Below are positions 11,741 through 24,030 of a DNA stretch of 64,000 bases, piece by piece. Made by a program: the position numbers and the translations under genes. Origin of the DNA: Lepas anatifera (Eukaryota; Arthropoda; Thecostraca; Lepadidae). The stretch covers positions 565,501-629,500 of the forward strand of contig JAOTON010000056.1 of the NCBI GenBank assembly GCA_034440635.1, given 5' to 3'. Each line of letters opens with the position of its first letter. The stretch's first letter is position 1. Under the pieces are notes generated by a model. The model did no database searches. It saw nothing but the letters and a program-made list of their open reading frames with translations, and had not been told where the DNA came from.

Positions 11741-13799
11741 GCAGTTTATCAGTTGCTCTACAATGCTCTCGCTACACTCCGATGTCGCCAAATATCATAT
11801 GAGTCCGGATCATTCTCCTCGTTATTCATCTGAGGATCGGGACTCGTGTCGCCCGAGTCATCCAGCCATTCAATCACTCCCTATTCCGTCTAGTTCATTC
11901 TGACCTCTGCTATGTGCAGGCATGGGTAGTGTCAGCAGAGAGTGACGATTCCTCCCCATTCAAACCGTTGTCCGAAACGATGTTCTTACAACTGCGATCA
12001 TACACGGACATGACAGGCACCATTAACTAGTTGGAAAGCGCAGGGTTCGCTCGTGGATATTTCACTCCCCGGCGATGTCTCTGAAGTGGCGGAGTTCTCA
12101 TCAGCGGTCTACAGTCATGATTACGGAATAACGATGGAGTTTGATGTTTAATTTCGTTCATGATATAATTTAATATATAAAATGTATGTAGCTATTAGCT
12201 GATGGAAAGAGCTGTGAGGCTCTTGGAAGCTCGTAATAAGCAAACTATTGAAATTATTTTATCAACAGACACTGAATCTGATTATCAGGGATGTACATAC
12301 ATACCTTCAGCTATGCAGACGTATTTAAAACAAAAGCCAATTTGCAACGTTTAAACGAGATCACCGTTCAAATTGATAACAAAATTAAGTAAATTTCTGT
12401 AATGTCCATTTTCTGGCATCACTATCTTTAAGCCAAAATCTTGGTGTTCGGCTAGACTGCATCAGACGTAAGGGGAAGCAAAGGTGTGCTCCGCACCAAG
12501 CACGTTACGCTAACAGTGCTTACTTTTGTTGTATTTTGCCGTGTTTCTTGTTTATATACAGATGTCTAGAGCCCTTACCTTTAATCGTCGTCTATTCAGA
12601 CATTATTTTTTACCACGCTGCAATTATATTTTTGAATTGATATATTATGTGATTAATACTTTTCAAGTGAAAAAAACGCTTTAGAACTATCACCAATATC
12701 CTCATTTGCTAATTCGAAACGTTTTGATACACCTGACTTTACCTGCTTGTCATTATTTTAACCGAACAGAATAGTTGTAACAAACATTTACCCACGCGCA
12801 AAGAGTAAAATTCCTCGAGGCTAAAACTACGGAAGCGTTACACCTAGCAACCTAAGAATATCGCAGGTTTGTTCTGACTCGTCGATAACCCCAACCCCAA
12901 GGACGATGTTTCCAGAAAATCAAAGACATGAGGGTACACAATTACTATTTTGCGGACTGAAATGTCATGGAATGACCCCAATAGCTATACTAATCAATAC
13001 TCCAAGTGTAAATGGTGAGTTACGATTCTGTGATGGTAAAACTTGTTGCCAGTTGTTCTCACAGTCGTCAAATTACGACTTCGGCCTCCAATTTGCTAAC
13101 AAAGTTAAACGGGCACAAGCGCTCGCATCATATCTTTCAGCTCTTCCCACTTTAGAGTTATTTGGTGCTTGGGTAGGCGTTATGCTGGAAGAGCAGCGGC
13201 AAGAAAGTGCCAAACAAAAGTGACGGCCACATTTGCGCACGGCGAGCTAGCATAGGTTAGCTTTTAGAGCTGCATCAACAACCATTATGCTGAGGCGCAG
13301 TTCGGTAATACACTAAGAAGGCATGAATAATGCATAGATAGTAAAAAAAACGCTGCTTACGTGGAGTGCAATATATGGTTAAAAATATTTTCTCGTGCCG
13401 GCAGGCTGAATTTGTCTTTTTGTGCGAGTGATATCTTTTAGGCACAAATATTAAATTGGCACGTGCCGGTACGGGGGTGAGAAGGTTTTCACAAATAGCC
13501 AAAATGGCGTCGTGCAGCGCCTGTTTACCTGGTATACCTTTTACCTGATCTTTTTTGCAAATTCTGAGAACATTTTAGAAACAATGAGTGGAGCTGGAAG
13601 AAAACTTCCCAGAATATTAATTACCCAAAACCCCAACATTAGATCTCTAGAATTTCGAAGTGTTGAAGGATAGAATGCAGATATAGTTATCGAAACAATA
13701 TGTACTGCACACTGGAAAAATTACGAAACTTTGGGAAAAAGAAAGATGAGCTCAGGCAGAATTTCGCGAAACGTCTTCAAGACAATGGGCACCGTTCAT
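11741..13799. other. Unassigned AT-rich sequence
   Basis: The one ORF of note is 12906-13223 (105 codons, +). It contains KTCCQLFSQSSNYDFGLQF and matches no family I know. It has no clear splice borders, so I do not call it a gene. Confidence 0.35.
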
Positions 13800-13931
13800 A
13801 AATTACGTAATGCAAGGGGGATGGCAGGAGTCAATCACAGCACCACCAAAGGCTGCACATGGGTGTAATAAAACGTCACCTAAGGGAGGAGGTAAAAATT
13901 CACATAAATATGAGCTACGTAGTATATCCCT

Positions 13932-14912
13932 CGCCCCACCGGGGGCCATCGAAGGCCCCCTAAGGTTTTTTCGGGATAACAGAAAAACAACGAAACGCAG
14001 CACCGCGGTTGAGGGCTCTATCTCTCACCTCATCATTTTCCCACCAGCCCTGAAAATTTTTACCCCGGGTCACCCAAGGTCAGGTCACCAGGCGAGGTCA
14101 ACCAAGGTCACCTCACTTTAACTTTGAAGCTCTATAAGAGCTACATTTCTTAGTCGATCGATTTGAAACTTGCTACCCTTTATGACCCTTCCAGGGTCTA
14201 CAAGGTGTATATCGGGGATTTTTCGATTTCGTGATCTGAGGTCAGGTCACGAGGCGACCTCTCCCATTGGAAAAGCATGGGGAAAAGCTGTCTCATGATA
14301 TAAAAGCCACAAAAATGATTGCAAAGATTCAGACTGCTCAGAACAGCGTTTTTGGACACCCTTTCACAGATCCCAGGGGTCATATTTGCCCTTTGACTTT
14401 TCCAAGGTCATCCAAGTTCACCGGGTCAAAAACAGTATTTTGACAATAACTTTTGACCTAATTAAGCTAGAGCGCTGAAACAAACACCATCGTGTTTGTC
14501 TCGGCACTGGCTTTCTTTTGATATACACAAGGTCACTTTCTGACCTTTCGTAACCTCAGGTCATATTAGGTCACAAGGTGACCTCTGGAGGTCAAACCAC
14601 TGGCGGAAGATCTTTACGTTCCACATAGCGGAAAAGTTCGGACAATTTCCTATCAAATGTACTTAACCAGATCTCAATAGCTCTAATGGCATAGGAGTTA
14701 TGCCCAGTTTTCTTAAGCATTGCATATTTGAGTGAAAATAGCCTATCGTGACCTTTCTTGACCTCTGGTGGTCAAACCATTGACCTGAGCGCTTAAACAT
14801 GCGAAGTAATTTCTTACTGAATTCACGCGAGCTTTCTATGCACTTTGCAGATTTGCGCTAACCCCCATATTTTCGGAATTAGAGGGGGCCATCGATGCCC
14901 CCGGGTGGGGCG
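13932..14912. mobile_element. MITE family C, about 980 bp, AGGTCA-rich
   Basis: The termini are long imperfect inverted repeats, CGCCCCACCGGGGGCCATCG at 13932 against its near-complement at 14881-14912. They differ from families A and B. The interior is non-coding and unusually rich in AGGTCA, with four half-sites within 14079-14120 and more at 14235, 14400, 14530-14600 and 14750-14780. The exact ends and target duplication are uncertain. Confidence 0.7.
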
Positions 14913-16085
14913 AATGTGGCGCCGGACTCCTGGTGGGGCGCGGGATATAGAAGATCCTTTGCCCTCGAGCACTTATCAAAAATAATTTTTCAACCCTTCA
15001 GGAAGGCGTAAAATTTGTAGGTGACGAACAAAACACGGATAGGTAGGACTTTCAAACCCTTTAGAGGAAAACTGGACACAGAGGAGCCAATGGAGAAAGC
15101 TGTGGCTTGTAACAAACCTCAAACTGATAGAATCGATAAACTTATTTTATAAACTTATTTTATATGTGGATTCGAACGTAGACAATTTGGTTCAAACAGA
15201 AGAGAAAAGTCAAATTCCTCAAAATCGCAGCCAGCCCTACCCCAGGATCAGGTGCAAGTTCAAACTTAAATGCTAAAACACACTTCTGGCCAGGATAACG
15301 CAGAGTGGGGGACCCAGATGCTCTAGCAAGACTCCACCACAGGTGGCCAGTGTTCCTCCAGAGTGGTGGACACAGATGCTCTAGCAAGACTTCACCACAG
15401 GTGGCCAGTGTTCCTCCAGAGTGGTGGACGCAGATGCCGTAGCAAGACTCCAACCACAGGTGGCCAATGTTCCTCCAGAGTGGTGGACGCAGATGCCGTA
15501 GCAAGACTCCAACACAGGTGGCCAGTGTTCCTCCGGTTTGGCGAATGTGTTACAAATGACAGCAACAGAACTACACGATAGGGGCCAGCACGTTATCCCA
15601 TCACGCCATAGTCACACACAAATATGCCAGGTCTGCTACAGAGCCAGCAGGGCACGCATCCTTCTTCAGATAAGTACTCTTCGAGACAACATGTAGGCAT
15701 GCGCTGTTTTGGGTGCATTCACGATGTCTTGTTACAAATACTTATCTTACTTTTTGTTTTAATGTCTCTTCGTTTTTGCTGATGCATTCGAAACCGTTTA
15801 AATTTGGCCTAAGGCAAACGAATAAGTCATGAAATCCTGGGACAAGTAAATATTGTGTTACGCACAGTTGTGGCTCTACCAGAGAGGGAGTAGAAACCGT
15901 GGAAGCAAAATCACAGGGGAACCACTAGAAGTGAGACCGGATATGTTTTGAAATCATCCGATTCAGTCACCCTGGTTGTGCGAAACCTGACAACGCCAGT
16001 TACCTCTACCGAAGCGCGGTGCTCAGTTTGCATAATGGTTTGTTTGATCTTCGGTGCTTGGAGCTGATGATACGTTCGTCTGCAG
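14913..16085. other. Sequence upstream of the first recognised receptor exon
   Basis: It holds the tandem array at 15303-15536 and otherwise no recognisable coding sequence. The last 25 bases (ctgatgatacgttcgtctgcag) look like a branch point and acceptor for the exon starting at 16086. Confidence 0.5.
15303..15536. repeat. Tandem repeat, about 58-59 bp x 4
   Basis: Four copies of 'gagtggtggacacagatgct...caggtggccagtgttcctcca' start near 15303, 15361, 15419 and 15478. The last copy is interrupted at 15536. ORFs running through it on both strands are by-products of the repeat. Confidence 0.9.
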
Positions 16086-16285
16086 AAGGCAGACATCGCG
16101 GTCGCTGCACTCTGGATGATGGCGGAGAGAGAAATCGTGGTGGACTTCACCCTCCCCTACTACGATGTCGTCGGCATCACCATCCTCATGAAGAAGCCCA
16201 TGGTGCCCACATCACTCTTCAGGTTCCTGACTGTGCTTGAGACAGATGTATGGGTCACCATTCTTGGAGCATACTTTGTCACAAG
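16086..16285 (+). CDS. Ir25a: IR25a exon: end of S1 lobe and start of M1
   Basis: The acceptor TCTGCAG ends at 16085 and the donor ACAAG|GTGAGT opens at 16286. The 200-nt exon reads KADIAVAALWMMAEREIVVD, then FTLPYYDVVGITILMKKP and SLFRFLTVLETDVWVTILGA. AEREIVVDFTLPYYDVVGI is the S1 phrase typical of IR25a. Its arginine (AERE) aligns with the iGluR residue that holds the ligand alpha-carboxylate. VWVTILGAYFVT begins the first membrane helix, and the last codon is completed by the next exon (AG|C, Ser). The residues just before AERE (LWMM) differ from the MSVM I recall in insect IR25a. Confidence 0.93.
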
Positions 16286-17896
16286 GTGAGTAACGGTTGA
16301 TTACAATGGTAGGCAGCAATTTGTTCTAATAAGGGGCTTCATGGTCCACCAAATGGGTTTTCCTTTTACTTTTTGCGGTACGGAAACAGAAAAATGCTAC
16401 ACACAGAATCAGGACATGCTGGGTGCCTTGCCCATGCGTGCAGCTTTACCGCACCTGTCATACCATATGGAGGACTGAGCCAGATAAAAAGCTCACCGAA
16501 AACTACAAGTTGTGGTAACTTGTTGTCCCCCAGATTTACCTGTTCTGTCCTATTTTGAGTGTTGACCAGCTGAAGGTACCCCCTCCCCCCTTTGTCTCTG
16601 AGTTTGGATCAGCTTCAGCTGTGTCTCCAGGGACGAATCTTGAGGTGGAGGGCCTCGCCGGACCTCTGAGATCGACGAGGAGCCATTTGTCTTCGTTATG
16701 TTCCTAGATCGGGTACCGGGCCTCAAATGTGCCCCATATGAACAGAAAACGCCAACTGCTTGCTGAACCTGTGCAAAGCTGGTGCCCTGAAGTTGACTTT
16801 AAAGTATGACACAGGCAGGGGCACTCTTTTTCCCCACATCCTCGCAATAGTGAGCTTGGTTTTGCAGCGACAGGTCGTCCACTGGTGACTTAGGGTGCGG
16901 TTGGCTGCGTTGCACCGGGTGGGCAACTATCGTTCCCGTGTGCGAGGGAAATTTTCGGGGACCATGTCCGACTGGCGGATCTCTGCCTTGGGCAGAGCAG
17001 CTGTACTCCAATATTCGGTGCGCGTTTTTTCTCAACACCTAGGTATTCTGCTGCGTAGCCTGTATGCGATCTGTGGTAAATTAACCTTATTTTACGTTAT
17101 TTGATTTTTTTATCTTTCTAACATTTTCTTTTTTCTACACTCTATCGTGCGCCGTATTGTGTTTGCGCCTGGCTACCCGCCTCATCGCGGACTGACGGCG
17201 CACTGACGCTGTCCCGCGGTCACCTTTTCGGGTGCTGTCCTGCGTTTGGCCGCAGTATCTCTGTCTGCCGCTCGCTTCGCGCTGGCCCGCCTGCGCCTGT
17301 ACGCGGCCCCTAGCCTTCTGGACCGTGTGGTATTGATATCATGTTTCTTTTTGTAAACATCATCTACGCTTTTATCTTTTGCATTATCATGTCTTCGTTT
17401 TTTAACCCGTGTGTATTTCAAAATATATATGTATACATCGTAAATCAGAGAGATACATCGGAGTCAGCGTGCGTCGTTGCGCGTCCCCTTACAACCAGGG
17501 CCGAACGCAAGAACGCCGTTTGAGGGGGCAACTAGGGAGAAATCGTAAAAACAAAACAACCAAAATTTTGCCACTTGGGGGGCGTCCTTGCTCCCCCTGC
17601 GTCCGCCAATGTCTGGTGCCAGGTAATTTTCTTGGTTTAGGGAACAGAAATATATCAGGTTGGGATATATGCAATGATGATAAGACCGTGAAATGAGAAC
17701 ATTTTGAATTATTCACATTTGGAAATGTCTTGTGGCTAAGGCATTGTCTTGAGGCTAAGTATTGTGGCTAAGACACTGGCGGGGAAACTAGGGGCACCGG
17801 GGCACGATACCCCCCCCTTAAATCAGAAATTTCAACACTAACCCCATGGCGTTGACTGGAGATAAATGTGTGCCGCCTTTAAATTCGAACGTTCCG
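16286..17896. other. Intron, unassigned part
   Basis: No gene was recognised. A minus ORF at 17421-17182 is very basic (RRLGAAYRRRRASAKRAADR) and sits in a GC-rich patch. It may be a mobile-element remnant. A short element-like block at about 17500-17610 has the ends 'gccgaacgcaag' and 'ctgcgtccgcc', similar to a block at 52550-52640. Confidence 0.4.
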
Positions 17897-18757
17897 CCGT
17901 CACTGCCTAAGAGGCCCCACCTATTTTTTCGAGGTGGCTGAAGAACCGTTTGCAACCGAACGACGCTAATTGGCTACAGTTGTGGGAATTCAACGGTGCG
18001 TCGATAAGTGAAAGAGTTTTGGAAATAGGTCAATTGTTTTTTTCACTTATAGGCTTTCAAAGTCAAAAGCCATATTTTGAGATCGCCGCAACCGCGCGGT
18101 GGCGCTTGTTCGCCTGCATCGAAAACCGACTAGTGACGTTAAAACGCCGTATGAACGAGATTGTATATCAGGGTCATCCCGAATGAATGTCAAGGACAAT
18201 TTCAAAGATCACAGGTCAAGGTCATACCAGCATTCTCAATGAAATTGGCCCCAGTCCTTCTGTCAAATGGCATTACCTAGCATGACGTATATTATGAGCT
18301 TAACGCCATTCTTATAATTCAATGTAAAGGTAAAGATCAAAAGTCATTGGTCAAGGTCGATCTCAATTTTCCTCCCAACGGTTTCCATGGTGCTAGTCAT
18401 AGCATTATTATAGGGAATATAATATATTGTGACATCATAGGCCATTGACCTTGAACGACCTCGACCCGAAAAAATATAGGGACAAATTTTGGGACCCTTT
18501 TGCTATGACCTTGGTCCATTTTTAGTACTTCCCGGTTTTTTGCGCTTAATGACGGGAATCCCGATGAGTACCCAGCAATAATAAAATTTGACATTTATGA
18601 CCTTGTTTAACCTTGAATATATTGACCTAGGTCAATGAAAACTGGCTATGATGTACATACATCACCATAGTCTCCACTCTTCTACCGGCATATTTCTAGC
18701 CTCTGAGTTTCCGACATCTTAGGTTGGCCTTCCAGGCCCCCTCTCAAGTGCGCGTTA
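17897..18757. mobile_element. MITE family B copy 1, AGGTCA-rich
   Basis: The left end (AGAGGCCCCACCTATTTT) and right end (AGGCCCCCTCTCAAGTGCGCGTTAT) match the family B termini seen intact at 46528 and 35689. The TTAA at both ends is mutated here. The interior includes TCAAGGTCA at 18209-18217, GACCTTGAACGACCTCGACC near 18449 and other half-sites. Confidence 0.65.
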
Positions 18758-20125
18758 TTGCCTGGCCCTCTCTAGTGCGGGAGTTAAGAACTGCTACGTT
18801 TTTCACAAATAATTAAACTTTCATTTGGTATTCTACTACACTATGTCATTGACAAGGAGGTGAGAGGATTGTATGTGCTTTTGAAGAACACGCAATTGAA
18901 AATTACTAAAAAAACTCGAGGAACATTTATAAATTTTAATATATTTTGAATCAGCACGCACGCAGCTCTCCAGTTATGTAACCTTTTCTCATTGGCGCAG
19001 ACATTGCTCTCCAACGAACGGTGAGTGATGGAAGGCGCATTCTTGGGCAGTGACGGGAATGATTAGATGACGCTTTCAGATCTATTTCCAGTGGCGGCAA
19101 AGGCACTAGATGAGAAATTGTCAGAGATCCGAGGTCTAATTTCCGAGCGTAAATGGCCAAATTTGGGCATTATTGTACATCGCCAACCAGAAAAAACTCA
19201 TCACCAACAGAGATCCCAAATCGCCAATTTGGTGTAAAATCTGATTTCCCCGGTCGAAAAACAGCTAACCACTGAACTGATTGGCAAATTCAGCTCACCG
19301 TTTCACTATTTTCTACAACTCAGTCTGATGGAACACGAGTGAAGAGAAAGAATAAGTCGTGGAGTTGGGGTAGGGATAGTAATAACGCAATCAATGATGC
19401 TCAGGGGTTTGGATTCGGTTCTCATTGTGGACACCCCGGGGAAAACCCAGTGTAACATTAAGGTAATTCTAAGCTGCTGTTAATTTTGTGTCCTTCCAGC
19501 CAATACTTCGAATGGGCCTCATGGGCTCAGCAGGTTTGCTGCAGCGCGAAATCAACATTAAGAACATAATATTCCTTTTAACGTAGTGGTTATAGACATT
19601 CTTTCAGAGTTGAACATCCCGAATCATTTTCGGAATTCTACGCCCCTGATGATGATGCTTCTTTTTCCCGCTTCAGCGTCGTTGTAGTGCAATTATAGTC
19701 TGGAGTTGTACAAAATATGTCAACAAGTATAATAGGATAAAATATGCTCGTTAACCGGAAAATAACATGATAGAATAAGCCCCATATTTTTCTTTTTTTT
19801 CTTGTGGAAACACCGTCCAAACCACAATGGTTTAAATCAAAAAGGTTGTTATCATTTTGATGCCACTGCTCTAGAATGATTTTCCCTTTAAAATTACTTG
19901 GAACGTGAGACTTTTCTATGATACCCTGTCGCTAAAAACCATAAAACTGAGCGCTTGACACATACGTTGATTAAAAAATTAGGTAAAGATGTTGAGAAAA
20001 CGCTAACGTTTACCTTTTTCAATTTTAAATGTGTCGTCTTGACTCTGCTGGATGACTTCCCTGCATTATACACTACGCATCATCGATGTGCAGTTTGGCG
20101 CTGATTTCGGTGTTTAGTGTTAAGC
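18758..20125. other. Intron, unassigned
   Basis: AT-rich with no ORF longer than about 70 codons. No repeat structure was recognised. Confidence 0.4.
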
Positions 20126-20275
20126 CAGTGGCGGGGGCTGGGGGGGGGGCTCAAGCCCCTCCCCCGAAATGTCAGGGTGTCTTTAGTAACTTCATAACCG
20201 GAGGCTGTTCAGAGGCGATGGCGGGAGAGGCTCAACCCCCTGCCCCCCTGAAATAAAGTCCTGGATCCGCCACTG
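20126..20275. mobile_element. Short hAT-like MITE, 150 bp
   Basis: The ends CAGTGGCGG and GGATCCGCCACTG are inverted. The flanks TGTTAAGC (20118-20125) and TGTTAAGG (20276-20283) match at seven of eight positions. The interior is the paired 'ctcaagcccctccccc' layout of the family at 3388-3533 and 31148-31308. Confidence 0.8.
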
Positions 20276-20283
20276 TGTTAAGG

Positions 20284-21480
20284 TCCTGTAACATGCCACC
20301 GTTGCCGGCACGCTCGCCCCCGGTTCTGGAGTGCCCTCTCTTTGTTCGGACGCCCATGCTCTGTCGCGGGGGTGGGCACTCGATTTGTTGAGGAGGGTGT
20401 AAGTAACGACGCGGCCAGACATCGGTGGTCAGCGGGCGCTCGTTTTGGTGACGGATGATAGCTGATGCTGATGAGTGTCGCCGCTCGCTCGTACAATGCC
20501 GAGTCCTCCGTCCCGGTGACCTCCTCCCCCGTGACGCATCTGTGGAGTGCCTGCGACACGCGACAGTCACCGGGCCGACGAGAGGGGATAGCTCGTAGAG
20601 AAGAATGAGGGGGACTCTGGGGCTTTAACTGGAATATTTGCATCGTGCAATTACCATTCAAGAACGTTTGAACCCGGCTATGCCTCACTTTGAACGGATC
20701 AACCTCAGGCCACCAAGCCGGGTAAAAAGAGTCAGCAAATCACAGATGCAAATATCCTGACCTGTGAGCCCAATTAGATGGAACAAAATGTGAGGCAGTG
20801 AGATGCAGACGGTTTACGAGCGCAGTTTAGTGGAAAAAGTGCGAAGACACTGTCGCGACGGTGCGGTTTTGTAGCGACGAAACCCGGTTTAGCATTTCAA
20901 GCATGGAGCCAAGCGCATGGACTTATTTTCCAGCCAAAGGAGGCAAAGACAGATCAGGTGTTTTCATTAGTGGGGAGGTGCAGTATTTGGATCCGCATCA
21001 ATTAGGGTGGCCTGAGGCGTCACCTCTGATGTTTTTAATGGGGATGAGAGGACACAACATGGTGACGACCAGGGGAGGGTGTGGGAGGCAAGCCGCCGAG
21101 TCAAAACTTAATGACTGTCGGGCGGAGAGCTCCAGAAGTTGACTTACTAGATATGAAATTATCTCCAATACTCTTCAAAATTAACACATTTGTCTACCAA
21201 GTAAATGAATTCAAAACATTAACAGCTGCTGGGAACTTTCAAAAGAAGTAACACAGCGGAGGACTATCACTGGGACAGAGGGGTATCTCACGGAATTTTG
21301 GTATAGACACGAACCACGACTAGCGATAACCGGGCAGGAGGAAGAGCCACGTAGGCAAAACCGTAGTCGAGAGCCAACATTTTGGAGAGGCTCACCTTGT
21401 TTCGCTAGCTGGGGAACGTATTCTCCCTGTTTTTATGCCTATGTCGAGACGTAACATTGACAATATTTTTTACTCCTAGG
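20284..21480. other. Intron with a GC-rich patch, unassigned
   Basis: Two overlapping minus ORFs (20570-20232 and 20688-20278) are open together over a GC-rich stretch. Their products are rich in R, S, P and H with no domain I recognise. Coincident open frames in GC-rich DNA are a weak coding signal. The plus ORF 20861-21142 is also unrecognised. Confidence 0.35.
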
Positions 21481-21714
21481 CTGGGGCGTCGCCACGGGGG
21501 GGGCAGGGGGGCCTGCCTCCCCACTTTTTGGCCAAAAATTTTCTGATCTCAGTCAAAATGGGAGAAAACCGGACATTCTTATAACCGGCCGCTGCAGACG
21601 GCAACGAGGAGCCCAAATTCGAACAGTATTTGGTCCTAACGTGGAAAGTTTTTTGTCAGCGTCAGTTTGAAGTTTGGCTGCCCCCCCCACTTTTTGCCGG
21701 TGGCGACGCTTATG
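21481..21714. mobile_element. hAT-like MITE (GCGTCGCCAC family), copy 1
   Basis: Left end CTGGGGCGTCGCCACGG and right end GGTGGCGACGCTTATG are inverted. The flanks CTCCTAGG (21473-21480) and CTCCTAAG (21715-21722) differ at one base. The body is nearly identical to the copy at 22942-23174. Confidence 0.8.
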
Positions 21715-22297
21715 CTCCTAAGTGATATTTTAACAACAAATGCTGATAATGCTGCCACGATTAGGATATTCGATGTCGCGGATTCCTTTCACTAAGAACC
21801 AGTGGTGTTGGTCTGTGGTAGGTTTAATTTCTGACCGCTTACTATCTCCTCCTGCCTCCTGCTATGGCCAAGCCCTCGGCAGAGGTTTTCCGTCGAGCCG
21901 AGCGGCAGAGCGTATGTAAGCGACCGGCCCGCACGGATGGAAATTGCTGCGGAAACGCTGTGAATAGAGCTTTAGAGGATCAATAAGTACGCTCCTCTTG
22001 ACTGGCCTTATTACGTAATGACAAATCTAACGATAACAAAGAAAACTTAATGCGTCACGAAAAGAAAAAAATACTGACATCACTGAGGTGGTACATACCA
22101 ACCTGGTATCTAGCAAAGCCCCTGTTTGCTAATCTTCGATGCGCACCATGATACCATGATTACATTGACAACATGTTTGTCTCTAATTGAAAAATGTTCT
22201 CACTCATAACCATGCAAATGTATGATGAATTGATCACTCGCCCTACCTCGCTCATTTTCGGTAGTTCACTCTAGCAGTAATGCATTTCTTCCGACAG

Positions 22298-22436
22298 CAT
22301 CCTGCTCCTCGTCTTCGACCGGTTCAGTCCGTACAGCTACAAGAACAACAAGCAGAAATACATCGACGACGAGGAGAAGCGCGAGTTCAGCGTGTCCGAG
22401 AGCTTCTGGTTCACTCTGACTTCTCTGACTCCACAG
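22298..22436 (+). CDS. Ir25a: IR25a exon: rest of M1 and pore loop entry
   Basis: Acceptor CCGACAG ends at 22297 and donor CCACAG|GTCAGT opens at 22437. The first base completes a serine codon split by the previous intron. It then reads ILLLVFDRFSPYSYKNNKQK, YIDDEEKREFSVSESFWF and TLTSLTPQ. ILLLVFDRFSPYSY is the cytoplasmic end of M1, and the charged DDEEKRE segment followed by FWFTLTSLTPQ is the run into the pore helix, as in IR25a. The intron after it is phase 0. Confidence 0.95.
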
Positions 22437-22941
22437 GTCAGTGTGGCGAGCAGACTCTGAGTTCTGAGCTTGTGATGACAGAATGTGGCGCGACCAGTTG
22501 GCTGAGCTGTATGCCAGGGCTTATTTTAAGGAACTGGGGCTGGCTGGCACTCAGCTGACCCGAGCACCTCTTTCCACCAATGGAGCAGGCCATTTTTTAA
22601 CATGTTAACTGGGGGCCATTTGCCCCCCCCAGTGGGCCGAAATGCCCCCCCCAGCGCCCGGAAATTGGCTCCCCAGTGAAATAGACAGGAGACGACTTAA
22701 ACATCAACAAATGCAAACTCACCTAACGAAAATAAGACAGAACACAAACCTATAATAATAATCTAGTTTTATTTCTGGTGCCAAATTGGCAATCCACAAA
22801 AATTATGTTAAACAATTTCCATCCGTGGCTTTCTCCTCTATCGTGCGAAGACGAAACAAAGCGTGTAGTTACGGGAAATCCCGGCAAAGCAGCCTCAGCA
22901 TCAACTGATCACAACGCTGGAGATGAATGCTGGCCTACAAC

Positions 22942-23174
22942 GAGGGGCGTCGCCACGGGGGGGGCAGTGGGGCCTGGCCGCCACTTTTTGGCCGAAAATG
23001 TCCTGATCTCAGTCAAAATGGGAGAAAACCGGACATTCTTATAACCAGGCGCTGCAGAAGGCAACGAGGAGCCCAAATTCGAACCGTATTTGGTCCTAAC
23101 GTAGAAATTGTTTTGTCAGCGTCAGTTTGAAGTTTGGCTGCCCCCCCCACTTTTTGCCGTTGGCGACGCTTATG
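22942..23174. mobile_element. hAT-like MITE (GCGTCGCCAC family), copy 2
   Basis: A perfect 8-bp duplication, CCTACAAC, flanks it at 22934-22941 and 23175-23182. Ends are GAGGGGCGTCGCCACGG and TTGGCGACGCTTATG. No coding sequence. Confidence 0.88.
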
Positions 23175-23315
23175 CCTACAACCAATCAAATATCATGCTT
23201 TATCCGACCGGAAGCCCACACCCCATCCAGTATCGTGAGATTGTATGATGCTCTCATTTAAAACGCGGTCAGTTGTGCGCGCTTAGAACTCGGTCGTGGA
23301 TTAGACGGAACACGG

Positions 23316-23694
23316 CAGTGGCGGATCTAGCTGGTTGGTTTGGGAGGGGCAAACCAAAGTAGAAAAAAACGTCACACAGTGAAAAATTGCGCTACAATAT
23401 GCCTTTTCGGTAGGATTTTGGGAACTGGAGACGAAAAGCAAAAAAAAAACGTCACGGGTGAAAAATATGGGCTCATACTTTTCTTCCTATCTAAGCCCCA
23501 ATATTAACACTGAACTTCTCTAATTCTGTTTGAAGTTGAGAGTTGAAGCACCAAAATCTTGCTTATGAAGCTAAAAAGGAGTCGGGGAAAAAGTAGGTTG
23601 ATCGCTTTGGGGGGGAAGCAAAAACATAGTTTTTCCCCGAGCTTTTCCGTTTGGGGGGGCAATTGCCTTTTTTGCCCCCCTGGATCCGCCCCTG
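23316..23694. mobile_element. hAT-like MITE, 379 bp
   Basis: Ends CAGTGGCGGATCTAG and CTGGATCCGCCCCTG are inverted. The perfect 8-mer GAACACGG is duplicated at 23308-23315 and 23695-23702. A second copy at 60643-61018 lacks its left end. Confidence 0.88.
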
Positions 23695-23787
23695 GAACAC
23701 GGTGTAGTCAAATCGCATAAGACTGGTTGTTGGTGTGGCGGTGTGAAGTGCTTCGTCTTTGTATTTATTATTGTTGTGGTAGCATAC

Positions 23788-24022
23788 ATAAACGTCACCA
23801 CCGGTAAAAAAGCGGGGGGGGCCAGCCAAACTTCAACCTGATGCTGACAACAAATTTTCCACGTTAGTACCAAAACTGTTCGAATTTGAGGTCCTCGTTG
23901 CCTTCCGCAGCGGCTGGTTATACAAATTTCCGGTTTCTCACATTTTGACTGAGATCAGGAAATTGCTGGTCAAAAAAGTGGGGGGGGCAGGCACCCTGGT
24001 CCCCCTTTTCCGAGGCTTATTG
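23788..24022. mobile_element. hAT-like MITE (GCGTCGCCAC family), copy 3, inverted
   Basis: Same body as 21481-21714 in the opposite orientation. TAGCATAC is duplicated at 23780-23787 and 24023-24030. The ends are more eroded than in copies 1 and 2. Confidence 0.82.
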
Positions 24023-24030
24023 TAGCATAC

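Noticed and set aside
15160..15504. 114-codon minus ORF with repeated HLRPPLWRN phrases
   Set aside because: It is the antisense reading of the 58-bp tandem repeat. No domain and no context.
1..16085. Earlier IR25a exons
   Set aside because: No stretch resembling the start of S1 or the amino-terminal domain with splice borders was seen. Short exons could have been missed.
20232..20688. Overlapping minus ORFs as a gene
   Set aside because: Two frames are open at once in a GC-rich patch, part of which is a MITE end. No family was recognised.
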